Source: 0-14-3-00-41-53 sp041500225 (lineage in GTDB: Bacteria > Nitrospirota > Thermodesulfovibrionia > Thermodesulfovibrionales > SM23-35). From it: a stretch of DNA of 8,786 nucleotides. Under the pieces are notes generated by a model, which saw only the letters and a program-made list of their open reading frames with translations, was not told the origin of the DNA and searched no databases. Positions 3,700 through 8,786 of the stretch are shown piece after piece (position 1 is the first letter of the stretch; each line of letters opens with the position of its first letter). The position numbers and the translations under genes are program-made. The stretch is from the NCBI GenBank assembly GCA_041500225.1, contig JBGQLV010000082.1, positions 1-8,786 of the forward strand. The letters run 5' to 3'.

Positions 3700-6096
3700 T
3701 TATATATCAATATTTCTTGCCTCAAGCGCATGTGTGGTAATGAATTCCTTCCTTGGTTCGACCTGATCCCCCATAAGTATTGTGAATATCTCATCTGACT
3801 GGACAGAATCCTGTATTGTAACCTGAAGGAGTGTTCTTCTGTCAGTGTCCATTGTAGTCTCCCAGAGCTGCTGGGGATTCATCTCTCCAAGGCCTTTGTA
3901 ACGCTGGATGGTAAGTCCCTTTTTGGCTGTTGCAAGTATTAGTTCAAGGAGTTCTCTAAGGGTTCCTATTTCCTTTGGTCCTTCTTTTGTCTGCACTTTG
4001 TAAGGTAGTTCCCCGATATCTCTCACGATGCTGAAAAGGTTTTCGAGTTCTCTGAACTCGGGAGAAGTAAGGAATTTGGTGTCCAGGTTGAGTTTATAGT
4101 TATGCTTCCTGATCTCAACCCCATAAGTCTGATGTTCCTCATCAAGCTGGATCTCACCTATATTTATACTCTGGTCTTTTTCTTTTATAATTCTCAGTAT
4201 TTCTTCAACCTTTTTCCTGTCTTTCAAGGTATCTTTATTTATTCCTGACGAAAGTATAAATAACAGAAGCTCAGGGTCATTTCTTCTTCTCTCAAACCAT
4301 TGTATTACCCGCTCGAATCTGTATACCCTCTTAAGATGTGGAATAAGCGCTTTTCCTCTGACAGCCTGCCCTTTTATAGGAATCTCGAGGTCATCTGATG
4401 CGAGCTCAAAGAGCATGTTCTGCATTTCTGTTTCGTTCTGTATATATTTCTCTGTCTTTCCTTTCTTTACTCTAAAGAGCGGCGGTTGGGCAATGTAAAG
4501 ATAGCCCTTTTCTATCACATGAGGCATCTGCCTGTAAAAAAAGGTGAGCAGCAATGTCCTTATATGTGCACCATCAACATCGGCATCGGTCATGAGTATA
4601 ACTTTGTGATACCTTATCTTTGATACATCAAAATCATCAGGTCCAATTCCTGTGCCTAAGGCCGTTATGAGCACTTTTATCTCTTCTGAGCTGAGCATCT
4701 TGTCAAACCTTGCCTTCTCAACATTCAATATCTTACCCCTAAGGGGAAGTATAGCCTGAATACGTCTGTCCCGGCCCTGTTTTGCAGAACCTCCTGCAGA
4801 ATCCCCTTCAACAATGAATATTTCGCTTAAAGCAGGGTCTTTCTCAGAACAGTCTGCAAGTTTTCCGGGTAAGCCTGTATCTTCAAACGCTCCTTTCCTT
4901 CTTGTCAGTTCTCTCGCCTTCCTTGCAGCATCTCTCGCCCTTGCTGCCTGGAGAGCCTTTTCAACAATCTTCCTTACTACAGACGGGTTCTCTTCAAAAT
5001 ATGTCCCGAGGCTATCATTGACTATGGATTCCACCATGCCTTTTATCTCGCTGTTACCGAGTTTCATCTTTGTCTGCCCCTCAAACTGGGGAGATAGCAG
5101 CTTGACATTGATAACAGCGGTTAGTCCCTCTCTGATGTCCTCGCCTGAAAGCGATTCCTTGCCATTCTTTAGAAATCCTGATGAAATCGCATAGCTGTTT
5201 ACAGTCCTCGTAAGCGCTGACTTAAAACCGATGAGATGAGTCCCGCCTTCCTTTGTATTTATATTATTGGCAAAGGTATAAATAGTCTCGGTATAACCGT
5301 CATTATACTGAAGGGCAATCTCAACTATAACATCTTCTTTCCCTCCGGTTATATAAACAGGTTTGGGATGGATGGTAGTCTTGTTTTTATTGAGGTGTTC
5401 AACAAAAGAACTTATCCCACCACTGTAATGGAATACCTGACTTTTTTCTGTTCTTTCATCTAAAAGGGTTATTTTGAGTCCCATGTTAAGAAATGCAAGT
5501 TCTCTCAGCCTCTGAGATAAGATATCATAGCTGAAATCCAAGATTTCAAATATCTCAGGGTCAGGCTTAAATATAACCTTTGTGCCTCTCCCCCTTGTCT
5601 TCCCAACAATGGTGAGGGGACCTGTTGGATTGCCCCTTTCATAATGCTGTTGGTAGACACCTCCATTCTGCTTTACCTCTACGTCAAGCCACTCCGAAAG
5701 GGCATTCACTACAGATACACCAACTCCGTGCAATCCGCCTGATATCCTGTATGCCTTTGATTCGAATTTCCCACCTGCATGCAACTCAGTAAGCGCAATC
5801 TCTGTAGCAGAACGTCCTTCAGGGTCTCCAGGGTGAGGACCTGTTGGTATCCCTCTTCCATCGTCTATTACGGTACAACTTCCATCATGATGAATAATCA
5901 CGTCTATGTTCTTGCAGAAGCCCGCCAGTGACTCATCAACACTGTTATCAACTACTTCATAAACAAGGTGGTGCAGGCCTTCTATCCCTGTAGAGCCTAT
6001 GAACATTGCAGGTCTTTTCCTTACAGCAGTCAGGCCCTTGAGTATCTTTATATCCTCAGCAGTATATGACTCGTTCTCGTTTCCCTTTTCTTCCAT
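3700..6096 (-). CDS. gyrB: DNA gyrase subunit B
   Basis: GyrB is the ATPase subunit of the type II topoisomerase that introduces negative supercoils. The 798 residues are full length for the long, Gram-negative form. The GHKL ATPase domain shows YEVVDNSVDE (catalytic E47, Mg-binding N51), DDGRGIP (78-84), GGLHGVGVSVVNALS (120-134) and the QTK loop (341-343) that links ATP binding to the transducer. The TOPRIM domain has EGDSAGG (E430) and DADVDGAHIRT (D504, D506, D508). A long insert follows within TOPRIM (about 555-725), as in E. coli, then QRYKGLGEMNP (731-741) and the family-typical end EARNIDI. That sequence is also present in ParE; gyrase is preferred from the long insert and the dnaA-dnaN neighbourhood. 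The ribosome binding site TAGGAG overlaps the dnaN stop, with 7 bases between the genes, so coupling to dnaN is expected. Confidence 0.98.
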   Translation of the reverse strand: MEEKGNENESYTAEDIKILKGLTAVRKRPAMFIGSTGIEGLHHLVYEVVDNSVDESLAGFCKNIDVIIHHDGSCTVIDDGRGIPTGPHPGDPEGRSATEIALTELHAGGKFESKAYRISGGLHGVGVSVVNALSEWLDVEVKQNGGVYQQHYERGNPTGPLTIVGKTRGRGTKVIFKPDPEIFEILDFSYDILSQRLRELAFLNMGLKITLLDERTEKSQVFHYSGGISSFVEHLNKNKTTIHPKPVYITGGKEDVIVEIALQYNDGYTETIYTFANNINTKEGGTHLIGFKSALTRTVNSYAISSGFLKNGKESLSGEDIREGLTAVINVKLLSPQFEGQTKMKLGNSEIKGMVESIVNDSLGTYFEENPSVVRKIVEKALQAARARDAARKARELTRRKGAFEDTGLPGKLADCSEKDPALSEIFIVEGDSAGGSAKQGRDRRIQAILPLRGKILNVEKARFDKMLSSEEIKVLITALGTGIGPDDFDVSKIRYHKVILMTDADVDGAHIRTLLLTFFYRQMPHVIEKGYLYIAQPPLFRVKKGKTEKYIQNETEMQNMLFELASDDLEIPIKGQAVRGKALIPHLKRVYRFERVIQWFERRRNDPELLLFILSSGINKDTLKDRKKVEEILRIIKEKDQSINIGEIQLDEEHQTYGVEIRKHNYKLNLDTKFLTSPEFRELENLFSIVRDIGELPYKVQTKEGPKEIGTLRELLELILATAKKGLTIQRYKGLGEMNPQQLWETTMDTDRRTLLQVTIQDSVQSDEIFTILMGDQVEPRKEFITTHALEARNIDI

Positions 6097-6103
6097 TTCT
6101 CTC

Positions 6104-7285
6104 CTATATTCTCATCGGCATGATCACACACTTATAATTCTCGTTTCCATCCTCCTTTAAAAGGACAGGACTTAATGGGTCCTGAAGCTCAAGGATAACC
6201 TTCTCTGTCGTCATTGCGCCAAGGACATCTATCACATACCTTGCATTAAACCCGAGTGAAAGTTTGTCATTTTTATATTCTACTGCAATTTCTTCTCTTG
6301 CCTCGCCAATGTCAGGGTTCGAAGATGAGACAACAAGCTTTTCTTCTCCAATATCAAACCTGACAGCACTGGCCCTTTCCCTGGACATTACTGACACCCT
6401 GCGTAAAACTTTAGCAAAGGTATTCCTTTCTATGAGCATCTTTTTTTCGTTTGCCAGTGGGATAACGTTCTCATAATTAGGGTATGTCCCCTCTATAAGC
6501 CTCGTTAGAAACTGTACTCCTCCGTCCGCCTTAGGCTGAGCGGATGATCCGCCTGAGGTGGAAGAGCCCACACTAAAAAGCAGGTGCTTTTCCCCTATTA
6601 AGATTTTAACCCTCTCCATTTCTTTTTCCTCGCCGCCTGAGGCGGATGAAGTGGGGAGGAATCGCCTCAGTTCAGAGACCGCCTTACGAGGGACTATTAT
6701 CTTTTTCTCTTCTTTTAGTCGATCCGATCCGTCCATCTGTCTGATTATTAATGCGAGCCTGTGTCCGTCTGTACCCACAATGGTAAACGATTTATCCTGT
6801 GGCTTTACATGAAACAGAAGGCCATTAAGTGTATATCTGGTATCACTCTCCCCGGCAGAATAGATTGTCTTTTCTATCATCTCCATTAGTATCGGGGCAT
6901 CAATGATTATCTCTTCAGCATCCCCCAGCGCCGGCCAGGCTGGAAATTCACTCGGTGGAAGACATGCGAGCCTGAAGTCGCTTGAACCGGCTCTGACCTT
7001 GAGCCACTGCTCATCAACTGATTCAAATGATAAATCCCCTTCCATTTCTCTGACTATCTCTAAAAGCTTTCTTGCTGGTATGCAGAGCTTCCCTTCCTTC
7101 TCAACCTCTACATCGAGCGGCTCTTTTAGCGCAGTCTCGACGTCAGTAGCAACTATATATGAACCTTTTTTGCCTGCATCGAGAAGAAAATGGCTTAATA
7201 TGGGCATTGTGTTCCTCTTCTCGGCTATATTCTGAATATTCGACAGCTTCTCCTGCATCTCATCCTTTGATACACTTAGTTTCAT
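6104..7285 (-). CDS. dnaN: DNA polymerase III beta sliding clamp, with in-frame repeat inserts
   Basis: The beta clamp is a ring-shaped dimer that tethers DNA polymerase III and many repair proteins to DNA. Three clamp domains are present. Recognisable parts are MKLSVSKDEM at the start, FRLACLPPSEFPAWP (about 104-118), TDGHRLAL (172-179) and EGTYPNYENVIP (265-276), which line the partner-binding pocket, and the typical end VIMPMRI. At 393 residues it is about 20-25 longer than usual. The extra length sits in two Ser/Gly-rich loops of domain II, about residues 211-223 and 240-256, which look inserted and are encoded by copies of a CCGCCTGAGGCGG-type palindrome. The pocket residues are outside the loops, so the clamp should still work. 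GAGGAGGG three bases before the ATG is a strong ribosome binding site. It is followed directly by gyrB without recF. Confidence 0.98.
   Translation of the reverse strand: MKLSVSKDEMQEKLSNIQNIAEKRNTMPILSHFLLDAGKKGSYIVATDVETALKEPLDVEVEKEGKLCIPARKLLEIVREMEGDLSFESVDEQWLKVRAGSSDFRLACLPPSEFPAWPALGDAEEIIIDAPILMEMIEKTIYSAGESDTRYTLNGLLFHVKPQDKSFTIVGTDGHRLALIIRQMDGSDRLKEEKKIIVPRKAVSELRRFLPTSSASGGEEKEMERVKILIGEKHLLFSVGSSTSGGSSAQPKADGGVQFLTRLIEGTYPNYENVIPLANEKKMLIERNTFAKVLRRVSVMSRERASAVRFDIGEEKLVVSSSNPDIGEAREEIAVEYKNDKLSLGFNARYVIDVLGAMTTEKVILELQDPLSPVLLKEDGNENYKCVIMPMRI
6526..6561. repeat. Two palindromic repeat copies inside dnaN (second loop)
   Basis: CCGCCTGAGGTGG (6549-6561) differs at one base from the perfect palindrome at 6633-6645. 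Next to it, CCGCCTTAGGCTGAGCGG (6526-6543) looks like the same unit with about five extra bases. The short spacer makes another palindrome, CGGATGATCCG (6541-6551). On the coding strand these give S-T-S-G-G and S-A-Q-P-K-A-D-G-G in the clamp, a loop with no counterpart in the E. coli protein. Confidence 0.75.
6633..6645. repeat. Palindromic repeat copy inside dnaN (first loop)
   Basis: CCGCCTGAGGCGG is a perfect inverted repeat (6-bp arms around one base). On the coding strand it gives S-A-S-G-G, in the same frame as the S-T-S-G-G of the copy at 6549-6561. The following bases (ATGA) also match those after the degenerate copy ending at 6543, which supports a shared repeat unit rather than chance. 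Confidence 0.7.
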
Positions 7286-7302
7286 AATCCCTCCTCTGCG
7301 AG

Positions 7303-7349
7303 TCGTAGATTCCTTTCTACGAGTCGTCTACCCTAAAGGTCGTAGACGA
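7303..7349. repeat. Two adjacent hairpins in the dnaA-dnaN gap
   Basis: TCGTAGA (7303-7309) pairs with TCTACGA (7316-7322) around a 6-base loop, and TCGTCTAC (7324-7331) pairs with GTAGACGA (7342-7349) around a 10-base loop. The two stems share related sequence: CGAGTCGTAGA at 7299 and CGAGTCGTCTA at 7320. They fill most of the 79-base gap, between the dnaA stop and the dnaN ribosome binding site. Neither is followed by a T-run on the minus strand, so they may stabilise or process the mRNA, or be a dispersed repeat, rather than terminate. Confidence 0.65.
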
Positions 7350-7364
7350 TCCGTAGGATAGACC

Positions 7365-8717
7365 TTACATTTTTATTTTCCGTAAAAGGTTTTCAATCAT
7401 CCTGTTAAATGCTTCATCCTTTGTCCTCTTATCTTCAGTCTGTTTACAAGAATATATAACAGTTGCATGGTTTTTACCGCCGAAGTTTTTTCCTATATCA
7501 TTAAGAGACATACTTGTCATTTGCTTGCTTAAGTACATCGCTATCTGCCGTGGTAGAGCAACCTCCTTTGTTCTTTTTTTTGCCTTCATATCAGCTAATT
7601 TAAGGGCAAAATGTTCACAGACTACCTTCTGTATAAGGTCTGTCGTTACGGGTTTCTCATCCTCTTCAATGAGATCTCGCAGGATATTCTTTGCCATTTC
7701 TTCATTTATAGGCCTCCCTGTTAAAGACGACTGGGCACCTAAACGAATAAGACAGCCCTCTAATTCCCGGATATTAGATTTTACTTTTGATGCCAGATAA
7801 TAAGCAACTTCTTCAGAGACCTTTATCTTTTCCATCTCGGCCTTTTTGAGTAATATTGCCATCTTTGTCTCTAACTCAGGAGGCTGAATATCAGCGATAA
7901 GCCCCATACTGAATCTTGATCTGAGCCTGTCTGTAATAGCACCGATCTCTTTCGGAGGCCTGTCGCTTGAAATCACTATCTGTTTTTGCTTTTCATAAAG
8001 TGCATTAAACGTATGAAAAAACTCCTCCTGCGTTTGTGTTTTATTTGCGATAAAATGTATATCATCAAGAAGTAAGAGATCAACATTCCTGTATTTTTCT
8101 TTTAATTCGCCCATCTTCTCGTGTCTTATAGCTGATACTACCTCATTCGTAAATTGTTCCGCGGTAACAAAAATAACTGTAATGTCCGGACTTTTATCAA
8201 TTACAGCATTCCCAATTGCATTTATAAGGTGTGTCTTGCCGAGACCTACTCCTCCATAGACAAATAAGGGATTGTATGTCCTGCCCGGTGCTTCAGCAAC
8301 TGCCTTTGCTGCTGCCTGGGCAAACTGGTTGCTCGGCCCGATTACAAAGTTTTCGAATGTATATTTCGGATTAAGATATATCCCCCGGCTTGCAAGTTTC
8401 TGCCTCCGGCTTTCTAACCGCATATCCATCTTCTTAACTACAGGGTCTATTTTCTCAACCAATCTGTAACGTACTGTTACAGGGTATCCTAAAATACCTT
8501 CTATTGACTCTGCTATTATGTCCGGATAGTTATCCTCTATCCAATCCTTGAAGAACCTATTAGGAATGTCTATAGTCGCCTGTTGTTCCTTTTCGCCCTT
8601 GCGAATCTCCGACAACTGAGAAAGTTTAATTGGTTTAAACCAAAGCTCAAGGACATTGTTGCCTACTTTCTCTTCGATCTTTAAAAGACTGTTATTCCAT
8701 ATATCTTCCAGGTTCAT
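7365..8717 (-). CDS. dnaA: Chromosomal replication initiator DnaA
   Basis: DnaA binds DnaA boxes at oriC and, as an ATP-bound oligomer, melts the origin and loads the helicase. The 450 residues are the normal length. Domain I (about 1-85) begins MNLEDIWNNSLLKIEEKV; domain II is a short linker (about 86-115). The AAA+ domain III has Walker A GGVGLGKT (155-162), Walker B LLLLDDI (214-220), sensor 1 ISSDRPP (249-255), an arginine finger in DRLRSRF (R268) and sensor 2 in SNIRELEG (R317). Domain IV ends in the DNA-binding signature GGKNHATVIYSCKQ (413-426). AAGGTGGGG a few bases before the ATG is a good ribosome binding site. It is the first gene of the dnaA-dnaN-gyrB series, and the sequence upstream, possibly including oriC, is mostly outside the window. 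Confidence 0.98.
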   Translation of the reverse strand: MNLEDIWNNSLLKIEEKVGNNVLELWFKPIKLSQLSEIRKGEKEQQATIDIPNRFFKDWIEDNYPDIIAESIEGILGYPVTVRYRLVEKIDPVVKKMDMRLESRRQKLASRGIYLNPKYTFENFVIGPSNQFAQAAAKAVAEAPGRTYNPLFVYGGVGLGKTHLINAIGNAVIDKSPDITVIFVTAEQFTNEVVSAIRHEKMGELKEKYRNVDLLLLDDIHFIANKTQTQEEFFHTFNALYEKQKQIVISSDRPPKEIGAITDRLRSRFSMGLIADIQPPELETKMAILLKKAEMEKIKVSEEVAYYLASKVKSNIRELEGCLIRLGAQSSLTGRPINEEMAKNILRDLIEEDEKPVTTDLIQKVVCEHFALKLADMKAKKRTKEVALPRQIAMYLSKQMTSMSLNDIGKNFGGKNHATVIYSCKQTEDKRTKDEAFNRMIENLLRKIKM

Positions 8718-8786
8718 ATAACCCCACCTTTACGAGTCATCTGTAAGCCACTAACAATTTACTAACATGTGTTAATAACTATACGG
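8718..8786 (-). promoter_or_regulatory. dnaA upstream leader with direct repeats
   Basis: Only 69 bases upstream of dnaA are available. ACTAACA occurs twice (8750-8756 and 8761-8767), one 11-bp helical turn apart, as might be expected of a regulator site; a TTATTAACACATGT stretch (8764-8777 read on the minus strand) follows. TACGAGTCATCT (8731-8742) resembles TACGAGTCGTCT in the dnaA-dnaN gap. No perfect DnaA box (TTATCCACA) is present on either strand, and no convincing promoter could be assigned. Confidence 0.35.

Noticed and set aside
3606..3794. 62-codon open frame across the gyrB end and the repeats
   Set aside because: It overlaps the gyrB 3' end in another frame and otherwise encodes repeat DNA; no protein features.
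4814..5194. 126-codon plus-strand open frame inside gyrB
   Set aside because: Antisense shadow of a highly conserved gyrB segment, without a ribosome binding site or recognisable domain.
8764..8777. DnaA-box-like TGTTAATAA near the window end
   Set aside because: Two mismatches to the consensus box and no second box nearby; expected by chance in AT-rich DNA.

Overview
The window looks like ordinary chromosome near a replication origin, from a Gram-negative-type bacterium with moderate GC (low 40s by eye). Several things point to an uncultivated lineage such as Nitrospirota or a former deltaproteobacterial group: a GyrB of about 800 residues with the E. coli-type insert, a lipoprotein, the FmdB/TalC/HEAT gene mix, and many short dispersed palindromic repeats. 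The lineage is a guess from general resemblance; nothing here proves it.

Right half (about 3700-8786, all minus strand): dnaA, dnaN and gyrB lie in that order of transcription. dnaA encodes the replication initiator, dnaN the beta sliding clamp and gyrB the gyrase ATPase subunit. dnaN and gyrB are only 7 bases apart, and the gyrB ribosome binding site overlaps the dnaN stop. recF, often found between them, is absent. The dnaA-dnaN gap holds two adjacent hairpins. dnaN carries two in-frame insertions built from a small palindromic repeat, the most unusual feature of the window.

Middle (about 3054-3700): a short lipoprotein gene follows gyrB. The junction is a mosaic of low-complexity and repeat-type DNA: a 7-bp tandem repeat, a C/G-rich hairpin, and a stretch resembling a dispersed repeat that now encodes part of the signal peptide. 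The lipoprotein start is therefore uncertain.

Left part: two plus-strand genes, a small transaldolase (TalC type) and an FmdB-type zinc-ribbon protein, are separated by a nested inverted-repeat element that appears to sit inside a terminator-like stem. Upstream of the transaldolase, and divergent from it, are three minus-strand genes: an exported HEAT-repeat protein, a stand-alone cyclic-nucleotide-binding domain protein, and an AI-2E-type permease cut by the window edge. The last two overlap by one base (TAATG), so they are probably translationally coupled, which suggests a nucleotide-sensing protein paired with a membrane transporter.

No rRNA, tRNA, CRISPR array, transposase or phage gene was seen. 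I found no clear new multi-gene system. The novelty lies in the repeat biology: repeats inside an essential gene, repeats nested in a terminator, and repeats rewriting a signal peptide.
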